Source: Pseudeuparius sepicola (Eukaryota; Arthropoda; Insecta; Coleoptera; Anthribidae). Taken from it: a stretch of DNA of 64,000 nt. Location: positions 55,434,560 through 55,498,559 of the forward strand of contig OY987301.1 in assembly GCA_963920635.1 (NCBI GenBank), in the 5' to 3' direction. A program made the position numbers and the translations under genes. Shown one piece after another: positions 1 through 9,465 of the stretch. Each line of letters begins with the position of its first letter. The stretch's first letter is position 1. The notes below the pieces were generated by a model. It did not search any database and was not told where the DNA came from. It saw only the letters and a list, made by a program, of their open reading frames with translations.

Positions 1-1002
1 TCACTTTGAATGTACAGTAAAGTTGATCTGTAAGATTTGAAAGCGGTAGCTGAAAATTGTTTGTTTTGAATGTTGGAGTTAACAGGTGTTTTGGGGCACA
101 TTTTGCCAATTTCAACGCAAACAGTTGATTTTATCGTTATGAAACAAGAGTACCTTTTTGTTGCAGAATGAAAAGATGCACTAAATGATGAACCCGCGAC
201 ACCAAAAAGATAACTTCAAAAAAGTTAGGAGCAAAAGCGCGGTTTTAAAACAGAGCAAGTGGCGCCCACTATGAGATACGTAGAAACTGACATTTCAGCT
301 TATTCTCCATCCACAAAAACATATAAGTGCTAAATTTCAGTTCAGCAGCTGACTATTTTGGGAGATGTAGCCAAAATGCAATTTCAAAAAACAAATTTCA
401 ACGCCCTGTATCTCTTAAACAAACGACATTTCTATAAGGCATATTGGCCTCAATCGTAATATTTTGGTCCAAAATATATGCTCCATGTGCCATTATTTAT
501 GACATGACTCATCCCGTATACCTACTTATTTCATTCTTGCCACATTTATTAGATACATGAACAAGACACATTTGTAAAAGCGGTGTGTACTGCGTTCAGA
601 AGTGCAGAAAGTGGATTTTAGTACCTACTAGAAATGTATTGAAATCTCGAATAAATCGTAAAAGTAAAAATTAGGTAGGTAGGTACTAGCTAACTAGGTA
701 CATAGTTACATACATACAGGTAACTTGTTTGATCTTCAGGAAGATTTTATTATAACGGTCAGTTTTAAAGTGGCATGTAAGTTTATAAAATAATGAATTA
801 ACTACATTTTCACGAGATTTTTGGTCTCGTGACCTCAAAATCTGATTGTAAATCTCGTGGAGTTACAGCACTCGCCGCTGCGCGGCTCGTGTGCAACTTT
901 TCCACTCTCCTTATACAACTTTACAACTCTCGTTATGTAATATATTATTTGACTGTTTCTCACCACTGCTTGTATTGCAATAACAGACCTATTAAAATTA
1001 TA
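1..1002. other. Non-coding stretch, nothing recognised
   Basis: AT-rich sequence with short GGTA-rich runs near 675-720. The only open frame (829-1041) has no recognisable domain and is probably chance. I see no tRNA, promoter or element ends here. Confidence 0.5.
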
Positions 1003-1382
1003 CAGGGTTATTGCTTATGGCAATTCGATACATTCCTTTGAAGATCTGATAGGGGAAGGGGTAAGAAGTAAATTTAACCCTATATATGCATTATGCAAAA
1101 CCCAATTTAATTAAATATGTTTGACTTTTTATTTAAAATTTTCCTACGATCTAAATGTTTCCGGACTTTTTCCATTTCAAACATAAAACCATCACAGTGT
1201 TTGGTAAGTAATCCAGTTAAAAAGTTTTAAAAAAGTTCCGTAGATTTTTTTGTCTACTAAGAAAAATTTAAATATCTCAAAAACTATTGAGTTTTGCATA
1301 ATGCATATTAGGATTAAATTTACTCCTTACCTCCTCCCCTATCACATCTCCAAAGGGATGTATCGAATTACCAACAACCCTG
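1003..1382. mobile_element. Foldback MITE with TA duplication
   Basis: A 380-bp non-coding element. The left end begins CAGGGTTATTG and the right end finishes CAACAACCCTG, each flanked by TA. The arms match inward for about 100 bp (left 1003-1100, right 1285-1382), including the shared TTTGCATAATGCAT-like core. TA duplication and terminal inverted repeats fit a non-autonomous Tc1/mariner-type element. No transposase is encoded. Confidence 0.75.
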
Positions 1383-1598
1383 TATAATTGTTGAAATAAG
1401 TAACGTTACTGTATATGAAAAGCTAACAGGTGCTACAGTTTTTAAATTTATAGGTATATTATGATAGATAAGCAAAGTACAATGATAGAGAAACAAGGTA
1501 CATAATTCTTTACTCAGTTAAGAAGAAAAATGTTATGTTTTTATTGGGGATGCAGTCAACAGGCAACATAAGAAAACTCTTTTACTTTTTTTATGATA

Positions 1599-1635
1599 GT
1601 CAAGCTTTCGGAATAATTTATTACATCTTCAGGAC
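1599..1635 (-). ncRNA. Degenerate hammerhead ribozyme candidate, left arm
   Basis: On the minus strand: GUC, then CUGAAGA (fits CUGANGA), a weak stem II region of 16 nt, then GAAA, short palindromic stem III AGCU, U, and GAC. GUC/GAC can pair as the start of stem I. Stem II pairs AAUA/UAUU with a mismatch below, so activity is doubtful. The order of parts is that of a type I hammerhead. Confidence 0.45.
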
Positions 1636-2465
1636 AACTACAAATGGTAGGTATAAAGGAATATTATAAAAACTAAAAGACTAAATACTACTACTAAATT
1701 GAGGTTGTATAAATTCGCAAAATGTGAAACAGTGAAGCCTTTAAAATAATGTATAAAACTACTATACAGGGTGTTCCGCATAAGAACCGACACAGAGCAG
1801 GGGCATACAGGGGAGCCCAAAATAAGGTGATTTAACATTTAAGGCAACTAACCTCTATACTAAGTTGTACACTTGAGAAGTTATAGGCCTTGAAAGTGGG
1901 CTTTGTAATTTCGAAAAAACAATATATCAGTTATTTTTGAACTTCGAAAAACAAAATTTGGCACACACTGTTGCAAGGGCATTAATCGACAGACAACATA
2001 GTTCAATTGTACCATTTAAAGGGTTGATACAGAGTGATGCACCTTAAAAATGTGACAGAACTTTTTTGTCCATTGGCGGACTGACAAAATTGGTAGGTAC
2101 TTTGTGTTATGAATAATTTAATTCTAGTACTTTTTTTACTCTTGTTATTTTTCGAAAGACTTTATCACTTACGCCAAAAACGTGAATAACTGAAAACACG
2201 TGTTGCATATTATGTGATATTTAAAATCTTTGAAAATTCAAAAGTTGCCTATGAAATTAAACGTCAAACTTAAAAAGAAATTGAATGGAAAAACAATTCA
2301 AATAAATGGATTGGAAGAGGAAATAATTGCCCAAAGAAAGAAGTCACATTTATTTTGATTCTTTTTACATTAAATGGTTTTTGCGAATTTATACAACCTA
2401 AATTTAGTAAGTAGTCTTTTAATTTATATAATACTCCTTTGTTTAAATATTACCATTTGTAGTAG

Positions 2466-2494
2466 CCCTGATAAATTACTCCGAAAGCTTGACT
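2466..2494 (+). ncRNA. Hammerhead relic, right arm
   Basis: The mirror copy of the motif at 1599-1635. It keeps CTGA and CCGAAAGCTTGAC but has lost about 7 bases of stem II and the second half of the CUGANGA box (reads CTGATAA). It should not fold into an active ribozyme. Confidence 0.4.
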
Positions 2495-2609
2495 ACATAA
2501 AAAAAGAGTTTTCTTATATTACCTCTTGACTGCATGCATCCCCACTAAAAACATAACATTTTTCGTATTAAGTGAGTGAGTCCAGACTCATATACCTTGC
2601 TTCTCTATC

Positions 2610-3625
2610 AAAGCAGTCCGGAATGGTGAGAAACATTCACAAACAATCGCCCAACAAAACTGTTCGAAGGAAAAATGCACTTAGCATGTAAAAAACAGTT
2701 TCTGGCCGTCAGAAACTTTTTCGACTTCGAATGTCGGGCGAAAACAGCGGCCGGGCCGGACGTAATCACGGCATAAATCTTTCAAAATTTCGGTTTTTCT
2801 GCGGGTTTGGCGCAGTAATAATTCCTACATCCCCCTTTAACCAAACAAAACCGGATAGAACGCGGTTTACCCGGCTAAAGACAGAAATACCTATAATGTC
2901 GGTTATATTTCTTACTTTACCCACGTTTCTTGGGTATTTCGCAGTTTACTTGGGTAAACCTAAGTTTATCCGTAACATATATATTTTATATCTCCAGTGG
3001 TCTGAGGCAAATTGTTGTTATCTACAACTATTCCACTGTTTCTTTTTATTCAAATATCCAAAAATAACTTTTAGGGTAATTTTCATATTTCACCCCCGTA
3101 CAGAACTACTTTTGACGCCTTGTGGTATTTTATAGCATTAATGGTGGGGTGGGGAATCATCTAAAATTAATTTTAACTTTTAATATGAAAGTACAAACGA
3201 AAATCACAATTTGAAGATTCATGGACTCTACTAGAAGAACATAAATCGATGCATCAGTTTTGTCCCCGTGGACGCACAAACAACAAACCCGGGAGGCGAA
3301 TATATCATAATAATAAAACTATAAGTGAAAAAACCATGCGCGACGTTGCCAACTTTCTTGGATGCAGAAAAATACACGAACGCGTATATTACCGGTGGCT
3401 TCAGCAGCGCCCTCGCGGCGGATTCCACGAACTAAAATATACACGTTTTTTCATCTCAACGACAATTCGACGTCCACCTGAAAATTCGTATATAGACACT
3501 TCTCACAGTTCTGAGCAGTTTGGCGACTTTTCCATTTCTGCGTCCGTATACGGACGTCGAATTACACAGGACGCAGAATTACATGCGCAAACCATAATGT
3601 ATGGACGCAGAAATGACGTACAGTC

Positions 3626-3626
<1 letters not shown>
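2610..3626. other. Non-coding stretch with two unassigned open frames
   Basis: Two open frames (2731-3135, 134 codons; 3249-3749, 166 codons, the end of which is only TA repeat) show no domain or motif I recognise. A short CG-rich patch lies near 3395-3425. Probably remnants of unidentified repeats. Confidence 0.4.
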
Positions 3627-3660
<34 letters not shown>

Positions 3661-3748
3661 ATCAGCACTATATATATATATATTGTATCAGCACTATATA
3701 TATATATATATACACTATATATATATATACACTATATATATATATATA
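3627..3748. repeat. TA microsatellite
   Basis: Runs of (TA)n broken by TGTATCAGCAC and TACAC spacers. It abuts directly a fragment of the 327-bp hammerhead repeat. Confidence 0.9.
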
Positions 3749-3838
3749 GTTTTTTCTTTTTGTTAACTTTGAGTGTTTGCCCATTATCACCTTTTCTTGT
3801 AATTGTTACATTTACACTCGCTAATCTTACATCCTTAT
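3748..3838 (+). mobile_element. Partial retrozyme unit inserted in TA repeat
   Basis: About 90 bp nearly identical to the 327-bp unit of the array at 22415-23655. It starts just downstream of where the ribozyme would be (AGTTTTTTCTTTTTG...) and stops at ...CTTACATCC. TA repeats flank it on both sides. The hammerhead itself is absent. Confidence 0.8.
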
Positions 3839-4573
3839 ATATATATATTGACTCAACAGACAAAGTCAGACCCGATACGTTCTACAGGCAACCTCAGACC
3901 CACTAGATCCAAAGGTATATCAGGTGTATATTTTGCAAAAAAATCCAAACTATAACTTTTCGAGCAACTTTAGAGGGGTAGGAATATACGAAAAATTTTT
4001 TTTATGATGGTTAACAGTCGTTGTCACTCCCGACATATAGAACCTCAAAGTGGAGCCCGTTTGTATAATTTTTGCTATGTCTTACAGCATTGTGAATACC
4101 AGCAATGTTGCCAGCTCAACGGGACTGAGAAGGCTTTCGAATGTACCATTTGCTTATACGATATAATATTTATCTCATACTGGTGCATTTTTAGTTCTTA
4201 CAGTTTTAGCGTTCAGATATTTTTAATCGAGGTAAATTTAATAGACATACAAATACAGATTAAAAGAGCTCCCACCCCGCAGAAGGGAGCTTCATCCCCT
4301 TTTGCTTCATAAACCACCCACTTATGTGACCTGGAGCCCGTTTTCTGATTTTTCTCAAAAACTGTTACTCTGACGAGGAAAACGAATAGGAACCTAAAAC
4401 AGTTGTTACGAAATTATACGTTTATAAATCCTATACATTTTTTTCTTATATACAGCCCTATTCTCACAAATACTATGGTTTGAAAAATTATGTAGCTAAA
4501 GTTGGGCAAAAACGAGTAAAGTAAAATAATTTCGAGTCAAAAATGGAATAATGAAAATACATAGATAATAATA
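3839..4573. other. Non-coding stretch, nothing recognised
   Basis: No recognisable coding or element ends. The open frame 4004-4312 has no domain I can name. Confidence 0.4.
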
Positions 4574-5679
4574 CAGGGTGCCCGAAGAAAATGTTTCAGA
4601 CAAGAGTTTTTTAGTTGATCTATCTGCGTATTTTGATAATCTTGAATTTTTTGGTAGCTAGTAATTTCGTTGCTACGGCAACCAACTTTGTTTTTTAAAT
4701 AGCACCATACATTTTTCTGTTCAAATTTGGAATCAGCTCCTTTTTGTGCATACCAACATCTAAAATTTCATTGGGGTTGCACAAGAAAAATTTTGAGAAA
4801 AAGTAGAATTTCTGCAAGTACGCCAAAATTTAAATTCGAGAGCGTTGCCTAAAAAGTAGGCGCTGCCTAATGAACATTTTGACATTTTTGCATGTGATGA
4901 TAACTTACCGACGACAAGTAAATCATGTTAAGCTTGCAAAATTTGTCTATTAATAAATAAATAGGCACAATAAATCAATGGAAATGTTCTCCATTCACAG
5001 CGAGGCAATGACCCAGTCTGTCCTAAAAACTACTAACTATAACATTCCTAATCCATTCTGGAGGAATCAACGCTATTCCTTTCTTATGCGCTGTTCTATT
5101 CTTCTGCCAATCCAAGATTGTGGAAAGACTTAGTTTAAATAGCTGCGCACATCACGGTGGTAATGGGGAGGTGCTTCATCTTGCTGGAACCAGATATACT
5201 GGATTGGCATACCAAGGGCAGGAATCACCTCATTTTGCAAAATATACAAATACATTTCGCCAGTCAAATTACCATTTATAATAAATGGACCAATAATGCG
5301 GTTGTCATAATGACATACGGAAGTGTCAAAATTTTCATTAGGCATGGCCTACTTTTTAGGCAACGCTCTCGAATTTAAATTTTGGCATACTTGCAGAAAT
5401 TCTAATTTTTCTCAAAAATTTTCTTATGCAACCACAATGAAATTTTACATGTTCGTATGCACAAAAAGGAGCTGATTCCAAATTTGAACAGAGAAGTGTA
5501 TGGTGCCATATAAAAAAACAAAGTTGGTTTCCATAGCAACGAAATGACTGGCTCCAAAAAAATTCAAGGTCACCAAAATATGCAGATAGATCAACTGAAA
5601 AACTCTCGTCTGAAACATTTTTTATACAAGGTGTCTTTAAAAAGTTATAGTCATTATTCCATCTAAATAGGGCACCCTG
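4574..5679. mobile_element. Tc1/mariner-type element with long inverted repeats
   Basis: The element runs from TA-CAGGGTGCCC to GGGCACCCTG-TA, so it carries a TA duplication. The arms are long (left 4574-4860, right 5345-5679; they share GTTTCAGAC, AATTCAAG and the TTTAAATTCGAGAGCGTTGCC block). The right arm has an extra ~50 bp near its tip. Between the arms lies a broken transposase fragment, so this is an internally deleted, non-autonomous copy. Confidence 0.75.
5030..5345 (-). pseudogene. IS630/Tc1/mariner-type transposase fragment
   Basis: The 71-codon open frame ending at 5130 holds the middle of a DDE catalytic domain: first a block DNRIIGPF...GNLTGEMYL, then WFQQDEAPPH, where the D is the second catalytic aspartate (usual form QQDGAPPH). 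The frame then closes, and degenerate sequence to about 5030 continues the family pattern. The N-terminal helix-turn-helix half and the third acidic residue are missing. It lies between the arms of the TA-flanked element, as expected for its former transposase. The enzyme would have cut and rejoined element ends at TA sites; this copy cannot. Confidence 0.7.
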
Positions 5680-5713
5680 TACATAGATAAAAATACATAG
5701 ATACAAATACATA

Positions 5714-6368
5714 CAGTGTGGCCCCTTTGGAATTGAGACACCTCTGGAATTTTTTTATTTTTCATCCGATTTTAGCCGTTTTTTTTTTTCTGAAGATAGG
5801 TCGCAAAAAACTCTACTTTCGTGCAAAATTTCAGATGTTAATCTCAATTTTCAAGGCCTACTACGATTTTTTTTCTAGTACAAAATGACGAAAACCATTT
5901 AGTGATTTTTTATTTAAAATCGGACACCACAGCGTTAATCGGGATACCCTAAAACCTCCACATACCAAATTTGAAATTTTTTCAAAACAGTTAAATAGTC
6001 AACAGGACCACTCAAATTGTTGGTGTGCAAAGATCCAATACAAAAATATACAGAGTGTCTTTCTCTGTACCATCTCAAAATACTGAATTTTTTGGAACTT
6101 CAAATCGAGTATATCAAAAGTGCCCTAGCCGCTATAAACGAAGTAAGTCTATCAAAATACAGAAGCCTGCCAGTCAGTAAATCCATATGAGTTAAGTTGG
6201 CTGGAAGGAAACGCACAGAAAATGTTGACCAGTATAAAGTTTCATAAAATGTCAGCGTTTTGAGATGGCCCATAGAAAAAAACCCTGTATATTTTTTGTA
6301 TTCAATATTTGCACACCAATACTTTGAGTAGTCCTGTGGATCATTCAACTGTTTTGAGGGGATTCCAC
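5714..6368. repeat. Dispersed foldback repeat, interrupted by a MITE and by the hAT
   Basis: Begins TA-CAGTGTGGCCC. Its interior (5925-6050) resembles 48000-48160 (shared AAAATC-GACA-ACAGCGTTAA block). The inner arms are symmetrical: CAGGACCACTCAAATTGTTGG at about 6002 against CACCAATACTTTGAGTAGTCCTG at about 6315. The repeat resumes after the hAT insertion at 17057 (ACACACTTGACTCGCC), and the uninterrupted version is visible at 48090-48150 on the other strand. Confidence 0.6.
6051..6287. mobile_element. Small MITE with TA duplication
   Basis: 237 bp running from TA-CAGAGTGTCTTTCT to AGAAAAAAACCCTG-TA with inverted arms (GTACCATCTCAAAA/TTTTGAGATGG). It sits exactly at the centre of the foldback arms of the repeat at 5714-6368. 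Confidence 0.6.
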
Positions 6369-7406
6369 CAGGGCCGGACTGGTCAGTCAGGGCCCACCGG
6401 GGAAAAATTGATTAGGGCCCCACGCTCTCTTTTTTAAATAATTAAGTTTTGCAAAACTGGGATATAGGTATGTGTGTTATGATAGTAGTAATAATAATAA
6501 AAATGTTAATGATAATAATACGGGAATAAATAATAATAATTCTCACCTCACCCTCACAGTACCTGAGAGTACCGCAGAAATAAATCAATGGGGGGGGGAA
6601 TTATTATAGTAGGAGTAGGTAATGTCTATAATGCCCTGTGCGCCTGCGCGTAGGTACATAAATATTAAAAGGGACAACATAAGCCCTCAAAAAATTTTAA
6701 TGCATACCTATTTATTAAAAAACAAGGAAAAACAAATTTCGAACCAGATTGCGACAGAGTGCGAATGAAATATCAAAGCCTTAGGCCTACATTGATTTTT
6801 TATTTTATTCTCTCTTTTTTCAAATAAATGGTTTTCTCTAAATAGTACGACAAAACTATATTAAGAAAACTTACTCAGAATGGAAAACTGCGCACGATGA
6901 CAAAATTTGACGATTCTAGGCTTATACTTTGTATTTTGGAAAATATTGGAGGAAATTTAAAGTATGCCTAGGATTGTCAAAATTTTTTTCATGAAACACA
7001 GTTTCCTACTCTGAGTAACTTTTATTTATAAAGTTTTGTCGTACTACCTACAGAAAATTATTTAATCGAAGAAAAACAAGAAAAAAAATCAAAAATAGAA
7101 GTAGGCCCATTAACGCTTTAAAATTTTGTACACCATAAGTAACTTATCACACTGAACAAATTTTCTTTATAACTTTTTTCAATATCTCTACAAATAGAAG
7201 CAGTTTATTCTTATGCGAATTAACGTTTCTTCAATTTTCCGGTCACCCAGTAATGTTTTTTTTCCATACCAATTTTATTTTAAGAACAAGCAGACTTTTG
7301 ATCAAGAATAACATTTTTTCAAAAAATTGAATATTATAATTTTACTTAGTAGATAAAATAACGAGTTTTGCAGCCAGAAAGGTATATATAAACTTCTTTT
7401 TATAAT

Positions 7407-7444
7407 ACCAAGCTTTCGGTCTACTTCGTGACCTTCATCAGGGC
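7407..7444 (-). ncRNA. Hammerhead ribozyme candidate, left arm of Penelope-like element
   Basis: Minus-strand order: GCC / CUGAUGA / A / GGUC-loop-GACC / GAAA / GCU-U / GGU. GGUC pairs with GACC (stem II, 8-nt loop), AGCU is a self-complementary stem III, and GCC pairs with GGU as the base of stem I. The predicted cut is after the second U, before GGU. Hammerheads in Penelope-like element termini are established; this copy keeps all core residues and is duplicated at 15859-15896. Confidence 0.72.
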
Positions 7445-7825
7445 TAGAATTTTTTTTTAAATTATTAGAAAATATTGAGAAAAGGTTGAAATTTTACTCA
7501 CAATTATGTTGAAGTTTTTTACCAATATTAAAACCAGATAGATTTTAGGTTTAAAAGGGCCAGAAAAAGGTTTTTACATAATTTCGTGTGAAAATTTATA
7601 CCGTCAATTTTGTTTGTAATTGTTTTTTGTTAATAAGGTAATTTAGTTTCAAAAAACAAAAGATAAATTTATAATAAGAAAAAATGTTTTTTAGGTTATC
7701 ATCAAAAAGTGTCAGAAAACTTGGTGTGATACAAGGTTAGAAATAACCTTAGTTGATATAAGCTTATGTTACACCATTCTGGAAATCCAAATTTTTATAT
7801 AATTATTAGGTATAAGATGTAAGAG

Positions 7826-8225
7826 TTACAATGAAATATTAATAGATGTATTGTTATTAGAACTATTTAAAGATAAAATAAAACAGTATATGGAACTTAA
7901 ATCTTTGATGTCTGTTTTTTTATTAATTGACTTGTTATCATTATTAATTTCAACCATTTCAAGAAATAACCTTTTATTAAGATTTTTTTCCCTATGTAAT
8001 ATTGAAACATTGTGAAATTTAAAATGATGACCTGTTATAAAAGCATGTTCACTTAAAGCAGTAGTAGTTTTTTGTAATTTGACATCACTTTTATGTCCTG
8101 AAATTCTATTTTTAAATTTTGTGATGTTTGACCAATATATGAATTATTACAGTTGTTACAAGGTATTGAATAAACAACATTAGATTGGTTAATTATAGGT
8201 GTCTTATCTTTTAATTTTGTGTATA
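7826..8225 (-). pseudogene. GIY-YIG endonuclease end of Penelope-like element, inverted copy
   Basis: Read on the minus strand, it gives a block VVYSIPCNNCNNSYIGQT with the CxxC pair and the YIG of the GIY-YIG nuclease, then after a frame change a segment NRISGHKSDV, then ...LSEHAFITGHHFKF and ...LNKRLFLEMVEI. These are the usual endonuclease blocks in order. The frame change after YIGQTSQN is also present in the right copy, so the two arms share it. A stop (TAA) lies at 7826-7828. Confidence 0.7.
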
Positions 8226-8239
8226 AACTTCCAATCGAT

Positions 8240-8270
8240 TTAATAATAATAATAATAATAATAATAATTT
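8240..8270. repeat. TAA microsatellite
   Basis: About 30 bp of (TAA)n at the junction between the inverted left arm and the plus-strand reverse transcriptase part of the Penelope-like element. Confidence 0.85.
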
Positions 8271-8700
8271 AATAATAGAGAAACTCATAGATATAACAGA
8301 CTTTTTTCTGAAAATAAACGTACCAATATTCAAAAAATTAACTTTCTAAGAGATGAATTTAATAATAAAATCAAAGTTAAAAATTCTTGGATTAAAAATC
8401 TAACTGATATTGTTTTTCCTGAAGATATTAAAAATTTTCTTGCGTTAGGTTTCAAATTTTGTGTACCTCCTTATATAAAAGATATTTCTTTTCCACATCT
8501 ACTTGCAGATATTGAAAATATGTTACATGGTTTTGATACTCATAAAAAAACATTTTTAGAGCTAAACTTACTAATACGATTACTAATTTTTTACATCATA
8601 ATAAGCATAGTAATCAATTCATGAATAAACTTTTTTATAAAACTAAAAAAATTTTGAAGGACGATCCAAATATTTTCATAACTAGGTCTGATAAAGGTAA
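8271..8700 (+). pseudogene. Penelope-like reverse transcriptase, N-terminal part
   Basis: Plus-strand reading with frame breaks: a segment INFLRDEFNNKI, then FPEDIKNFLALGFKFCVPP, then after a break KKILKDDPNIFITRSDKGN. The last block is the start of the TRSDKGN-VTVI motif typical of Penelope-type reverse transcriptases, and it continues without loss after the BEL/Pao insertion, at 14503, with VTVIISKEQYM. The interruption is exactly at the GGTAA duplication. Confidence 0.75.
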
Positions 8701-9334
8701 TGTTCGCGCGCGGCTTATCAATTAGAAAAGCTACGTGAAATGAACTATAAAAACCCAATAGGGGCGATTTTACGAGTATTCCCAAAGTGAGCACCTAATA
8801 TGATGAAATGAGCAAAGAAGAAACGGGATACTTGTCCAGCTTACCTTTTATCTGCAATCTGGGTGACTCGCTGGTGTTCTGATTCAGTCAGATGAGATGG
8901 CAGCAACGGCTTCTTGTCGGGAACACTCTCGCGCTTGGCGTGACACACCACCAAGAAATATAACTGTTTTCGGACAACAAAAGGAGTCGACGGTTTTCCT
9001 TTTCGTGCGGAGATGGAATTATTCCCGAAAAGTAGAAACTCTTAAGGGATGCGGCGGTTTTTTGCGGTTTCGTTAGGAATTCGATGCGTCCATGTGCACG
9101 GCTAACAACGGACACACCCACATTGTCTCACATCCCGGACAATGAGAACCTCGGATGCGCGCGCGTAGACATTTAGGCGCCTTCCAAATATCCTTTTATA
9201 TGCGCGTGGTTTATTTGAATTCAAAAATGAATCAACAGGCAATATACGCACTATTTGGGAATACTTTTATCTTAAATTTAATAAGAAATTAAATCAACTA
9301 ATTTAATTAAATGAAATGTAAGCTATTCTGAACA
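8701..9334 (-). repeat. 3' LTR of BEL/Pao element, complete
   Basis: 634 bp, starting (minus strand) TGTTCAGAATAGC and ending GCGCGCGAACA. It is preceded on the minus strand by a G-rich tract (GGGCGGGA) suitable as polypurine tract. Confidence 0.85.
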
Positions 9335-9465
9335 TCCCGCCCGGCGAAAATGCATGTTTTACATATGCATTTTCCAAAAATACAAAAAAAAAAAAACTTA
9401 ATTCAATAAGAAAATTGACGCGACACGAACGAAAATTACTTAAAATTAGAAGAAAGAAAAAATGT

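Larger units (their letters stand above)
1484..2609. mobile_element. Inverted-repeat element with hammerhead-like motifs in both arms
   Basis: The left arm (1484-1726) is matched in reverse by the right arm (2374-2609). Shared landmarks are GATAGAGAAACAAGG/CTTGCTTCTCTATC at the outer ends, AAGCTTTCGG/CCGAAAGCTT in the middle and TTGTATAAATTCGCAAAA on the inner side. The layout matches the Penelope-like element at 7341-15963: two copies of a 3' end pointing outward, each with a GAAAGCTT motif. The centre (1727-2373) is non-coding and holds a lone TA-CAGGGTGTTCC element end at 1767. The arms are clearly diverged, so this is an old copy. No reverse transcriptase or endonuclease is readable inside. 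Confidence 0.6.

Noticed and set aside
1767..1800. CAGGGTGTTCC element end with TA
   Set aside because: No matching inverted end found nearby; kept only as a note inside the 1484-2609 element.
3249..3906. Open frames of 166 and 101 codons
   Set aside because: Their ends are translated TA microsatellite (YIYIYI) and retrozyme fragment; no domain in the rest.
4365..4385. CTGACGAGGAAAACG as a hammerhead
   Set aside because: No room for stem II between the boxes.
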